From: Bdellovibrionales bacterium
GTDB taxonomy: Bacteria > Bdellovibrionota > Bdellovibrionia > Bdellovibrionales > UBA1609
Direction: 5' to 3'
Assembly: GCA_016714165.1 (NCBI GenBank)
Contig: JADJNU010000001.1
Span: 1,736,001-1,800,000, forward strand
DNA length: 64,000 nt
How positions within the stretch are numbered: the first letter of the stretch is position 1; each line of letters starts with the position of its first letter. Positions 6,798 to 17,100 of this stretch are shown here, piece by piece. Below the pieces are notes generated by a model. That model was not told where the DNA came from, did not search any database, and was given only the letters and a program-made list of their open reading frames with translations. The position numbers were made by a program, and so were the translations under genes.

Positions 6798-8891
6798 TTA
6801 TTTGCCTAATCCCTGAAGAATTTCCTTCTCCACCTTTGGAGGAACAGGAGAATATTGCTCGAATTCCATGCTGAAGCTAGCTCTACCCTGGCTTAAGGAC
6901 CTCAGGTCCGTCGCATAGCCAAAGAGTGACATCAGTGGAGCTTCGGCCCGAATGATTTGGCACCCCGCTCTTGGTACAATGCTGTGAACTTTGCCACGAC
7001 GCGAATTGAGATCACCAATAACATTTCCTACAAAATCGTCTGGCGTGATGATTTCCAATCGAAAAATTGGTTCCAGGATTTGAGATTTGACTACTCTTAG
7101 TGCCTCCCTAAAGGCGTTTGCCGCAGCTACTCGAAAGGCCATCTCCGTGGATTCCTTGTCTCTGAGTTCAGCGGCGTCGAAAACAACGCGAACGTCAACG
7201 AGCTGATAGCCAGCAATAACACCAACTTCTGCGGCGTCGCGAGTTCCTTTTTCAACGGCTTGAAGCAGATTTTTTGGAAAATCCTTGGCCATTGAATGAG
7301 AGAAAGCAAATCCTTGGCCGCCGTCCTGAGGTTCGATTTTTAGGTGCACCTTGCCGAATTGGTGCTGCCCTCCGATTTCGCGGTCAAAAACACCCTCTCC
7401 CGAGCCACGCGACAAGATGGTCTCCCGAAACGCCACTTGAGGTTTACCCACATTGGCCTGAATTTTGTGTTCTCTCAAAAGTCGATCAACTAAAATCTCA
7501 AGATGGAGCTCGCCCATCCCTGAAAGCAGTATTTGGCCGGTTTCCAAGTCTGTCTTAACTCGGCAAGAGGGATCCTCTCGCTGCAGGCGAGCCAAGGCAT
7601 CCATCATCTTCTCCTGATCGGACGTCGTCCGAGCTTCGATCGCAACAGCGATCACCGGCTCCGGAAACTGGATCGACTCCAAAACAACTGGATGTCGAAA
7701 ATCGCACAAGGTGTCACCTGTGATAGTCAGTTTGAGACCAATAATTGCTCCAATGTCGCCCGCTTTAAGAGTGCTCACTTCCTCTCGGGAATTTGCATGC
7801 AACCTCACTATTCGCTGGATGCGCTCCTTCTTATTTTCCCTTGGGTTTAGCAAAGCCATTCCCTGTTTTATTTCGCCAGAATACACGCGCACGAAGGTCA
7901 TCGAACCCGCAAAGGCATCTGAAGCAACCTTAAAGGCCAAAGAGGCCACAGGCTCATCGAAACCTGTCTTGCAGACTATCAGCTTGTTTTCATTGTCAGG
8001 ATCAAAACCCTCTATAGCTGGCACGTCCAGAGGACTTGGCAAAAACGCTATAACGGCATCCAAAAGTGGTTGGACACCCTTGTTTCTGAAGGCAGAACCA
8101 CAAAGGACAGGCACGGCCCTCAAGCCGATAGTTCCCCTCCGCAAGGCGTCCTTCAGCTCAGCTTCTGTGATTTCTTGTGCTTCCAAGTATTTTTCAGTCA
8201 ATGATTCGTCAATTTCTGCGATTTGTTCAACCATCTGATCTCGCAAGACAGAGGCCTGACTTCTCAGATCAGCTGGAATCTCTTCGACAAGGTAAGACTC
8301 CCCCAAACCTCCGTCCCTCCAGATGAGTGCCTTCATCGAAAACAAATCAACGATCCCCTGAAACTTATCCTCGCAACCTATTGGCATTTGTATCGCGATG
8401 GGATTTCCACCGAGTCTTTGCCGAATGGTGCCAAGGCTCATAGAAAAATCCGCGCCTACTCTGTCCATTTTATTGATAAAGCAAATCCTTGGGACTCTAT
8501 ATTTATCTGCTTGTCTCCAAACAGTTTCCGACTGTGGTTCAACACCGTTGACCCCGTCAAACACAGCAATGGCCCCATCCAAGACGCGAAGAGATCTCTC
8601 TACTTCGATCGTAAAATCGACGTGCCCCGGAGTATCGATGATATTGATTCGATGACTTGCCCAGAAGCAAGTCGTGGCAGCGGCTGTAATCGTGATCCCA
8701 CGCTCTTGCTCTTGTTCCATCCAATCCATGGTGGCATCACCATCATGGACCTCTCCGATTTTATGACTTTTTCCGGTGTAAAACAGAATTCGCTCGGTTG
8801 TCGTGGTTTTCCCGGCATCAATATGAGCCATGATGCCGATATTTCGGGTATACCTAAGATCCTCGACCTTTTGTGGCTCTCTCTCTCGCAT
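6798..8891 (-). CDS. fusA: Translation elongation factor G
   Basis: A 697-residue EF-G. The G domain shows the P-loop AHIDAGKTTTTERIL, the switch II motif DTPGHVDF and NKMD for guanine recognition. Domains II to V follow, with the domain IV/V motif GQHQFGKVHLKIEP and a C-terminal QGRASFSMEFEQYSPVP. It drives ribosomal translocation and, with ribosome recycling factor, subunit splitting. It follows rpsG as in the str operon, but tuf is not next to it; tuf lies 13 kb upstream in the same cluster. Confidence 0.96.
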   Translation of the reverse strand: MREREPQKVEDLRYTRNIGIMAHIDAGKTTTTERILFYTGKSHKIGEVHDGDATMDWMEQEQERGITITAAATTCFWASHRINIIDTPGHVDFTIEVERSLRVLDGAIAVFDGVNGVEPQSETVWRQADKYRVPRICFINKMDRVGADFSMSLGTIRQRLGGNPIAIQMPIGCEDKFQGIVDLFSMKALIWRDGGLGESYLVEEIPADLRSQASVLRDQMVEQIAEIDESLTEKYLEAQEITEAELKDALRRGTIGLRAVPVLCGSAFRNKGVQPLLDAVIAFLPSPLDVPAIEGFDPDNENKLIVCKTGFDEPVASLAFKVASDAFAGSMTFVRVYSGEIKQGMALLNPRENKKERIQRIVRLHANSREEVSTLKAGDIGAIIGLKLTITGDTLCDFRHPVVLESIQFPEPVIAVAIEARTTSDQEKMMDALARLQREDPSCRVKTDLETGQILLSGMGELHLEILVDRLLREHKIQANVGKPQVAFRETILSRGSGEGVFDREIGGQHQFGKVHLKIEPQDGGQGFAFSHSMAKDFPKNLLQAVEKGTRDAAEVGVIAGYQLVDVRVVFDAAELRDKESTEMAFRVAAANAFREALRVVKSQILEPIFRLEIITPDDFVGNVIGDLNSRRGKVHSIVPRAGCQIIRAEAPLMSLFGYATDLRSLSQGRASFSMEFEQYSPVPPKVEKEILQGLGK

Positions 8892-8921
8892 GTTTTGTTT
8901 GTATCTCTTCCTAGCAGAAAC

Positions 8922-9395
8922 CTACCAGTTATAGTGAGAGAATGCTTTATTGGCCTCCGCCATTCGATGCACATCATCCTTCTTTTTGATGGCATTGCCG
9001 CGGTTATTATATGCTTCATTAAATTCTGCAGCCAAACGCAGAGCCATCGTCTTTTCGCCGCGCTCACGGGCATACTCAACTATCCACCGCATAGAAAGTG
9101 TCGCTCGGCGAGAAGGGCGAACGTCAACGGGCACCTGATAAGTGGCACCACCAACACGACGAGAGCGAACTTCCAGAGAAGGTTTGCAATTTTCAACCGC
9201 CTTCTTGAAGACTGTCAGGGGCTCCTCTCCAGAGATCTTATTTCGCAGCTCCTCTAAAGCAGAATATAAAATTCCCTGAGCCGTACTTTTATTCCCACTG
9301 TCCATCAATTTATTTACAAACTTTGAAACGAGAATATCGTTGTACACTGGATCTGGAGCTACTTCGCGCTTATAACTGCTTTTGCGACGTGACAT
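8922..9395 (-). CDS. rpsG: 30S ribosomal protein S7
   Basis: A 157-residue S7: MSRRKSSYKREVAPDPVYND, LVSKFVNKLMDSGNKSTAQ, GGATYQVPVDVRPSRR, and the long C-terminal arm ending AFSHYNW. S7 organises the 3' major domain of 16S rRNA and contacts the E site. In enterobacteria it represses the str operon. Order rpsL-rpsG-fusA is conserved. Confidence 0.97.
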   Translation of the reverse strand: MSRRKSSYKREVAPDPVYNDILVSKFVNKLMDSGNKSTAQGILYSALEELRNKISGEEPLTVFKKAVENCKPSLEVRSRRVGGATYQVPVDVRPSRRATLSMRWIVEYARERGEKTMALRLAAEFNEAYNNRGNAIKKKDDVHRMAEANKAFSHYNW

Positions 9396-9421
9396 ATCTT
9401 GAGTCTTCCTTATTTTTAATT

Positions 9422-9796
9422 TTAAGCTTTAGGCCGTTTTGCGCCGTACTTAGACCGGCTCTGTTTTCTGTTTGCTACTCCTTGGGTATCTAAAACACCG
9501 CGAACGATGTGGTAACGAACCCCAGGAAGGTCCTTAACCCTGCCTCCCCGAATAAGTACCACCGAGTGCTCCTGCAAATTGTGGCCAACCCCAGGAATAT
9601 AGGAGTTCACCTCGAATCCGTTCGAAAGGCGGACACGAGCCACCTTACGGAGGGCCGAGTTCGGCTTTTTTGGAGTTGTAGTGAAAACCCGAGTGCATAC
9701 TCCCCGCCGTTGAGGACAGCTGGTCAATGCTGGAGACTTGGATTTGTTCTTCTGAGCTCTTCGCTCACCGCGAATCAACTGATTAATCGTTGGCAT
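9422..9796 (-). CDS. rpsL: 30S ribosomal protein S12
   Basis: A 124-residue S12: MPTINQLIRGERR, the decoding-site loop TTPKKPNSALRKVARVRL and GGRVKDLPGVRYHIVRGVLD. The lysines linked to streptomycin resistance (PKKPNS and RVKDLPG) are the sensitive type. S12 sits at the decoding centre. The gene begins 189 bases downstream of rpoC; that gap has a weak hairpin (GCTTTC at 9871-9876 pairing with 9891-9896) and no convincing promoter. Confidence 0.97.
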   Translation of the reverse strand: MPTINQLIRGERRAQKNKSKSPALTSCPQRRGVCTRVFTTTPKKPNSALRKVARVRLSNGFEVNSYIPGVGHNLQEHSVVLIRGGRVKDLPGVRYHIVRGVLDTQGVANRKQSRSKYGAKRPKA

Positions 9797-9985
9797 CTGT
9801 ACCTCTAAAAACCATCAAATGGAATAGCCCTGTTATTCTAATTATTTAGGTCTCATTCAATAACACAAAGGCTTTCCCGTAACAAAACCCGAAAGCTACC
9901 GAAACTCGACCTCATCCGTCAACCGAAATTACCTAAACACCACTAAATTCAGAGAGAAACATCAACATTGACTCTTCTCCCGCTG

Positions 9986-12900
9986 CTATGAATTCAAACT
10001 CATTGCACGAATCGACGACATTCCAGGCATACCACCGGGAAGAGAGGAGGATACTGAGTCATTGGCCCTGTCATCAACGATAACCTTCCATCGCTTGTAA
10101 GATGATATGCCCGTACCCGCAGGGATAAGGCGGCCCATGATAATATTCTCTTTCAATCCACGTAGCAGATCTGTCTTACCGTTAACTGCCGCGTCCGTTA
10201 ATACCTTTGTTGTTTCCTGGAACGATGCCGCAGAAATCCACGACTCTGTGCTTAGCGAAACCTTGGTTATTCCAAGCAAGAGAGGATCAGCAATCGCCGG
10301 CTGTCCACCGACACCAATCACACGGCTATTTTCCTTTTCAAATTGATACTTCTCAACTTGCTCTCCCACTAAGAAACAAGAATCACCCGGATCAGTTACT
10401 TCAACCTTTCTCATCATCTGGCGAACGATCACCTCAATGTGTTTATCATTTATTCCGACACCCTGAAGTCGATAAACTTCCTGGATTTCATTCACAAGAT
10501 AAGCTGCAAGCTCTTTGTCTCCTAAGACTCTCAAGATATCGTGAGGATTTGTAGGTCCATCCATTAACGCCTCACCAGCCTTGAGGAATTCGCCTTCGCG
10601 AACAGCAACGTGCTTCCCTTTGGGAATTAAATATTCCTTTTGTTCACCGATCTCAGGAGTCACGATCACACGTTGCTTTCCCTTGACGTCCTTTCCAAAC
10701 GTGACGTACCCGTCAATTTCGGAAATAATCGCGCTTTCCTTGGGTTTGCGAGCTTCAAACAATTCAGCCACACGGGGTAAACCTCCCGTGATATCACGGG
10801 TTTTTGTTGTCTCCCGATGGATTTTGGCGACCACATCGCCGGCATGAATGTCCTCTCCATCCGTCACAAGGAGCTGAGCTCCTACGGGTATGACATAACG
10901 AGCTGGAATATTTCTGCCTGGCAAGTTGAGTGATTCGCCCTTAGGGCCCATCAGATAGACAGTCGGCTTGTTGTCACCAGACTTAGAATCCGTGATCACT
11001 TTTGTGGCAAAGCCCGTCACTGGGTCGACTTGTTCGGCCATAGTGACACCCTCTTCGATATCCTGAAATTTAATCGTTGCGCTAATATCTGCAATGATCG
11101 GATTTGAATAAGGATCCCACTCAGCAAGAACGTCGCCCTTCTTGATCACATCGCCTTCTTTGAAGTTCATCACTGAACCATAGACAAGCTTAAACTTCTC
11201 ACGCTCACGCCCTGAATCGTCCACAATAATCGCATCACCATTGCGATTCATAACTGTGAGAAGTTTCTTTCGATTCTCAACAACCTGAACTCCCTCTATT
11301 TTGAGCCTTCCATCATAGCGAGCGGTATGAACCGATTGCTCTACGGCACGAGATGCAGTACCCCCCAAATGGAATGTTCTCATCGTCAGCTGAGTTCCTG
11401 GCTCCCCAATGGATTGGGCTGCGATAATTCCTGTTGCCTCACCCAGATTAACTGTAGCGCCACGAGCCAGATCACGACCGTAACACTTCACGCAAATTCC
11501 ACGTTGTGTTCGACAAGTGAGCACAGATCGAATCTTTACGCTCTCTAATCCCGCATCCTCAATTTTTTTGACGATATCCTCAGTCAACTCTTCGCTGGCA
11601 TTGGCAATAACTTCGTCCGTATAAGGGTCAACGATATCTTCTAGCGCAACCCTACCGAGAATCCTGTCACCCAAAGGTTGGATCACCTCGCCGCCCTCCA
11701 AAAGAGGCCGAACTGTCATTCCATCTGTTGTTCCACAATCGATTTCCGTTGTAATCACGTCCTGAGCCACGTCAACGAGACGGCGAGTCAGATACCCTGA
11801 GTTCGCAGTTTTAAGGGCCGTATCCGCCAAACCTTTACGTGCTCCGTGAGTCGAAATGAAGTACTGAAGAACAGTCAATCCCTCGCGGAAGTTGGCTGTG
11901 ATCGGCGTCTCAATAATCTCGCCTGAAGGTTTTGCCATCAATCCTCGCATACCTGCCAACTGACGAATTTGCGCTGCAGAGCCTCGGGCTCCGGAGTCCG
12001 CCATCACAAAGATAGGATTGAAACTCGCGCTCTCAACTTCTTTGCCATCAACTTCAAATTTCTCTTTTTCCAAATTGGCCATCATCTCCTTGGCTACTTT
12101 GTCGCCGGCTTGGGCCCAAATATCGACGACCTTATTGTATCGCTCACCATCAGTGATCAAACCTTCGTCGTACTGCTGCCGAATCTCTGACACAGCTTGC
12201 TCCGCATCCTTGAGAATTGGCGTTTTACCTTTGGGGATCACAAGATCATCAATGCAAATTGATATTCCAGCTAGCGTCGAATATCTGAAACCCATCTCCA
12301 TAATTCTATCTGCCAGAATGACGGTCGATTTTGCACCAGACATCCTAAAAGACTTATCAATCAATTCAGCAATAGCCTTCTTGTTCATCACACGGTTGAC
12401 AAGTGAGAACGGCACACCCTTTGGCAATATATCAGACAAGATAGCGCGACCAACAGTTGTCTCTTCCACCTTACCCAAAATACGACTTTTGATTGCGGCC
12501 TGAAGATCAACAATACCAGTATCAAATGCGTAAAGCACATCCTGAACATTGCTGAAGATCTTACCAGTTCCCTTTGCTCCCGGCTTACTTCGCGTCATCC
12601 AATATATTCCCAAAACAATATCCTGTGATGGATTGATAATTGGCTTACCGTTAGCTGGGCTGAGAACGTTGTTTGTTGACATCATTAAGACTCGGGCCTC
12701 AACCTGAGCCTCAACTGAGAGCGGCACGTGCACAGCCATCTGATCACCATCGAAATCTGCATTAAAAGCCGTACACACCAAGGGATGAAGTTGAATGGCC
12801 TTTCCTTCATGCAGAACTGGTTCGAAAGCCTGTATTCCGAGCCGGTGGAGCGTGGGTGCTCGATTCAAAAGTACAGGATGCTCCTTCACACAGTCCGAAA

Positions 12901-14134
12901 GAATATCCCATACCTCGACTGTTTCTTGTTCAACTAACTTCTTTGCCTGCTTAATCGTGCTCGCTAAGCCACGCTCCTCAAGTTTGTTGTAAACAAATGG
13001 TTTAAACAATTCGAGAGCCATTTTCTTGGGCAGGCCACACTGGTGAAGTTTCAATGTAGGACCTACGACGATAACGGAACGACCTGAGTAGTCGACACGC
13101 TTTCCTAGAAGATTTTGCCGAAAACGCCCCTGTTTTCCTTTGAGCATATCGCTCAAGGATCGGAGCGGACGCTTATTCGGTCCCGTAAAAGTCTTCCCTC
13201 GTCGACCATTATCCAAAAGCGCATCGACTGATTCCTGAAGCATTCGCTTTTCGTTGCGAATAATAATGTCGGGCGCATTTAACTCTTGAAGGCGCTTAAG
13301 TCGATTATTTCGATTGATCACCCGACGATAGAGGTCATTCAGGTCAGAAGTCGCAAATCGACCTCCATCCAATGGCACAAGTGGGCGCAGGTCTGGAGGA
13401 ATCACCGGAAGCGACTCCAACATCATCCATTCGGGATGATTTGTAGATCCCTTGAAGGCCTCGACAACTTTCAGTCTTTTTGTCAGCTTTTTGATTTGAG
13501 CGTCTGACTTCGTCTCCTTCATGTCCAGACGAAGTTTCCGGGACAAATAGTCAGAATCGACCTTACGAAGCATTTCTCGAACTGCTTCTCCGCCCATTCC
13601 AGCTTTGAAATTTGGACCAAATTCGTTCAATGCGTTCTGATATGCCTCTTCAGACAAAATCTGATACTCCTCAAGACTTGTGTCCTGCGGATCAAGAACA
13701 ACATAGGCCTCACAGTAGAGGATTCTTTCCACCTCTTTGAGCGAAAGATCTAAGAGATTTCCGATGCGGCTTGGAAGGGAACGCAAAAACCAAATGTGCG
13801 CGACTGGCGTTGCCAACTCGATGTGGCCCATTCTCTCTCGACGGACCTTGCTCTGAGTGACCTCTACTCCACACTTTTCACAAATAACCCCACGATATTT
13901 CATTCTCTTGTATTTGCCGCAGAGGCATTCATAATCCTTTATAGGCCCGAAAATTTTGGCACAAAAAAGACCATCCCGCTCCGGCTTAAAGGTCCGATAG
14001 TTTATCGTCTCAGGCTTCTTCACCTCTCCATGAGACCACTCCCGAATCATCTCAGGAGAGGCCAAAGAAATACGAACAGAATCAAACGAGAGCGGATCTT
14101 TTGGTTTATCAAAAAAATTCAATAAGTCTTTCAA
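9986..14134 (-). CDS. rpoC: DNA-directed RNA polymerase subunit beta'
   Basis: A 1382-residue beta' subunit. Near the N terminus is the zinc site CLCGKYKRMKYRGVICEKCG. The active-site motif NADFDGDQMAVHVPLS binds the catalytic Mg ion, and a second Cys cluster, CRTQRGICVKC, sits near residue 890. The bridge helix and trigger-loop region (GEPGTQLTMRTFHLGG) is intact. It lies 16 bases after rpoB and forms the catalytic core with it. Confidence 0.98.
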   Translation of the reverse strand: MKDLLNFFDKPKDPLSFDSVRISLASPEMIREWSHGEVKKPETINYRTFKPERDGLFCAKIFGPIKDYECLCGKYKRMKYRGVICEKCGVEVTQSKVRRERMGHIELATPVAHIWFLRSLPSRIGNLLDLSLKEVERILYCEAYVVLDPQDTSLEEYQILSEEAYQNALNEFGPNFKAGMGGEAVREMLRKVDSDYLSRKLRLDMKETKSDAQIKKLTKRLKVVEAFKGSTNHPEWMMLESLPVIPPDLRPLVPLDGGRFATSDLNDLYRRVINRNNRLKRLQELNAPDIIIRNEKRMLQESVDALLDNGRRGKTFTGPNKRPLRSLSDMLKGKQGRFRQNLLGKRVDYSGRSVIVVGPTLKLHQCGLPKKMALELFKPFVYNKLEERGLASTIKQAKKLVEQETVEVWDILSDCVKEHPVLLNRAPTLHRLGIQAFEPVLHEGKAIQLHPLVCTAFNADFDGDQMAVHVPLSVEAQVEARVLMMSTNNVLSPANGKPIINPSQDIVLGIYWMTRSKPGAKGTGKIFSNVQDVLYAFDTGIVDLQAAIKSRILGKVEETTVGRAILSDILPKGVPFSLVNRVMNKKAIAELIDKSFRMSGAKSTVILADRIMEMGFRYSTLAGISICIDDLVIPKGKTPILKDAEQAVSEIRQQYDEGLITDGERYNKVVDIWAQAGDKVAKEMMANLEKEKFEVDGKEVESASFNPIFVMADSGARGSAAQIRQLAGMRGLMAKPSGEIIETPITANFREGLTVLQYFISTHGARKGLADTALKTANSGYLTRRLVDVAQDVITTEIDCGTTDGMTVRPLLEGGEVIQPLGDRILGRVALEDIVDPYTDEVIANASEELTEDIVKKIEDAGLESVKIRSVLTCRTQRGICVKCYGRDLARGATVNLGEATGIIAAQSIGEPGTQLTMRTFHLGGTASRAVEQSVHTARYDGRLKIEGVQVVENRKKLLTVMNRNGDAIIVDDSGREREKFKLVYGSVMNFKEGDVIKKGDVLAEWDPYSNPIIADISATIKFQDIEEGVTMAEQVDPVTGFATKVITDSKSGDNKPTVYLMGPKGESLNLPGRNIPARYVIPVGAQLLVTDGEDIHAGDVVAKIHRETTKTRDITGGLPRVAELFEARKPKESAIISEIDGYVTFGKDVKGKQRVIVTPEIGEQKEYLIPKGKHVAVREGEFLKAGEALMDGPTNPHDILRVLGDKELAAYLVNEIQEVYRLQGVGINDKHIEVIVRQMMRKVEVTDPGDSCFLVGEQVEKYQFEKENSRVIGVGGQPAIADPLLLGITKVSLSTESWISAASFQETTKVLTDAAVNGKTDLLRGLKENIIMGRLIPAGTGISSYKRWKVIVDDRANDSVSSSLPGGMPGMSSIRAMSLNS

Positions 14135-14150
14135 GGTTCAATCCCTTTCC

Positions 14151-17100
14151 TTACTGCTCAACAGTATTGTGGGGTTTTTCAGTCAATATGTCGGATTCAA
14201 TGAGCTCAACATTGAGCGCTAAACTCTGCAACTCTTTCACCAATACATTGAAAGATTCAGGTAGGCCAGGTTCCAAAACGTTCTCGCCTTTCACGATACT
14301 TTCGTACATTCGTGTACGGCCAGCAACGTCATCTGACTTCACTGTTAGAAATTCTTGAAGTGAGTAGGCCGCCCCGTAAGCTTCAATTGCCCACACTTCC
14401 ATCTCTCCAAGTCGCTGACCTCCGAACTGAGCTTTTCCTCCCAAAGGCTGTTGTGACACCAAAGAGTAGGGTCCAATAGATCGAGCGTGAATCTTCTCTT
14501 CAACAAGATGGTGAAGTTTCAGCATATACATGACACCCACGGTGACTGGAGTCTGAAAAGGCTCTCCAGATCTTCCATCAAACAAAACTGTTTGACCGTT
14601 GAGCGGCAGATTGGCCTTCTCCAAAAAGTCCTTAACATCCTTTTCCTTTGCGCCATCAAAAACGGGGGTAGCCACGTGCACTCCACGAGTCAGCCTCTTC
14701 GTCATTTTTCTCAACGAAGCCTCATCCGCCTCATCTATTTTGCGGGTAATCTCAGGTAACTCATAGATTTTCTTTAGAGCCGTACGAGCCTTTTCGGCGC
14801 TTTGGTTGTATTGCTCGATCGCCTCTCCGATTTGAGTCCCGAGAGAATGCGCCGCCCATCCTAAATGCACTTCAAGGATCTGCCCAATATTCATCCTTGA
14901 AGGTACTCCGAGGGGATTAAGAACCATGTCCACTGGAGTTCCATCCGCCAAGAACGGCATGTCTTCTTCAGGCAAAACCTTCGATACAACACCCTTATTC
15001 CCGTGACGACCTGCGAACTTATCGCCGACCTGAAGTTTTCGTTTAATGGCAATATAAACCTTAACCATCTTGATCACACCGGGAGGCAGCTCATCACCCT
15101 TTTTGAGACGATCGATCTTCTCGTTAAAGACCATCTTAATAGCCTCAAGTTGATTACGAGCTGAATCCACCGTCCGGGTGCACTGATATTCAATCTCGGT
15201 CTCTAGGGGAATATACGCTAACAACTCGAATGGAATCGTCTCCAGATCCTCATTTGTGATCTCTTGTCCCTTGGAAAGAAGTTTGACGGACCCATCTTCG
15301 TTGAGCAGAACTCCCGTCGTCTTCTTCCCTACCAAAAGACTCTTTAACTTATCGAGAGCGTTCAAACGAATCACGTTCTGCTCGACATCAAAATCCTTTT
15401 CCAATTTCTTTCGCTTGTCCTCGATAATTAACTGAAGACGCTCGTCTCGGTCTGCGCCCTCGCGGCTGTAAACCTGCGCATCAATGACCGTTCCAAACAC
15501 CCCTGAAGGAACACGCAAAGAGGTGTCGCGAACATCTCCTGCTTTCTCTCCGAAAATCGCGCGAAGAAGTTTCTCTTCTGGGGAAAGCTGAGTTTCGCCC
15601 TTCGGAGTTACTTTCCCAACCAGAATATCGCCGGGCCCCACTTCGGCCCCAATTCGAATAATTCCGCTCGTATCAAGGTCTTTCAGCGCTTCGTCGCCAA
15701 CATTGGCTATATCCCGCGTGATTTCTTCCTTGCCGAGCTTTGTGTCTCGAGCCACGCACTCGAATTCTTCGATGTGAATTGAGGTATAAGTATCTTCCTT
15801 TAGAAGCTTTTCCGATATCAAAATAGAATCTTCAAAGTTGTAGCCCATCCAGGGAGTAAACGCGACAACGATGTTCTGCCCAAGCGCCAATTCACCCAAC
15901 TCAGTAGAAGGCCCATCAGCTATGACATCCCCACGCTTTACCCGGTCGCCAGAATTCACAATTGGCTTCTGATTGAAACAAGTATTTTGATTGGTTCTTT
16001 GATACTTGGTCAAATTATAAATATCAACGTTTGCACCGAGTTCTCCGCCTTTAGCAAAACGGCGAACCACAATACGACCAGCATCAACACCCTCAACAAT
16101 ACCATCATTCGTGCACACGACACTTGTTCCGGAGTCCCGTGCCACGTAGTGCTCGACCCCTGTACCAACAAGAGGAGCTCGCGCCCTCAAGAGCGGCACG
16201 GCCTGCCTCTGCATGTTGGAACCCATGAGCGCACGATTGGCATCATCATGTTCGAGAAATGGAATAAGAGAAGCCGCAATAGAAACTAGCTGGCTTGGAG
16301 AAACGTCCATCAAACTCACTTTGTCTTTTTCTACGAGTTCGTACTCACCATTAACTCGCACTGTATAATTCTCGCCGAATACAGTCTGCGGTCCGGTAAA
16401 AGCTCCAGCCTGAGCAACAAAATGACCTTGTTCCTCGAGAGCCGACATATACGAAATATCTTTTGAAACCTCTCCATTTTCAACTTTCCGATAGGGCGTC
16501 TCGATAAATCCGTAGTTATTGATTCTAGCATAGGTCGCCAGTGAGGCAATCAATCCAATATTGGGTCCCTCTGGAGTTTCAATCGGACAGATTCGCCCAT
16601 AATGGGTCGGATGAACGTCACGAACCTCAAATCCAGCTCGGTCTCGAGTCAGACCGCCCGGTCCCAGTGCCGATAGTCGACGTTTGTGAGTGATTTCAGA
16701 AAGTGGATTTGTTTGATCCATAAACTGAGACAGTTGACTGGAACCAAAAAACTCCTTCACAACCGCATTCACAGGTTTGGCATTGACGAGGTCATGAGGC
16801 ATCATCGACTCTACATCCTGCAAACTCATGCGCTCACGGATTGCTCTTTCCATCCGAACTAAGCCTATGCGATATTGATTTTCGAGAAGCTCTCCAACTG
16901 ACCGCACTCGACGATTACCAAGGTGATCAATATCATCGATTCGACCCTGACCATTTTTTAATTCAACTAAAGTCTGAACAACGCTGAGAATGTCCTTCTT
17001 CGTGAGTGTGCGATGGTCTACCGGACACTCTTCAAAAGGAATACTAAATCGATGATTAATTTTCAACCGCCCCACTTCGCTAAGATCGTAGGTCTCAGGA

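Noticed and set aside
8223..9257. A 344-codon plus-strand frame
   Set aside because: It lies antisense to fusA and rpsG, both with full family motifs, and its translation shows no recognisable domain.
9869..9896. rpoC terminator
   Set aside because: Only a 6-base stem with a 14-base loop and no T-run; too weak to call.
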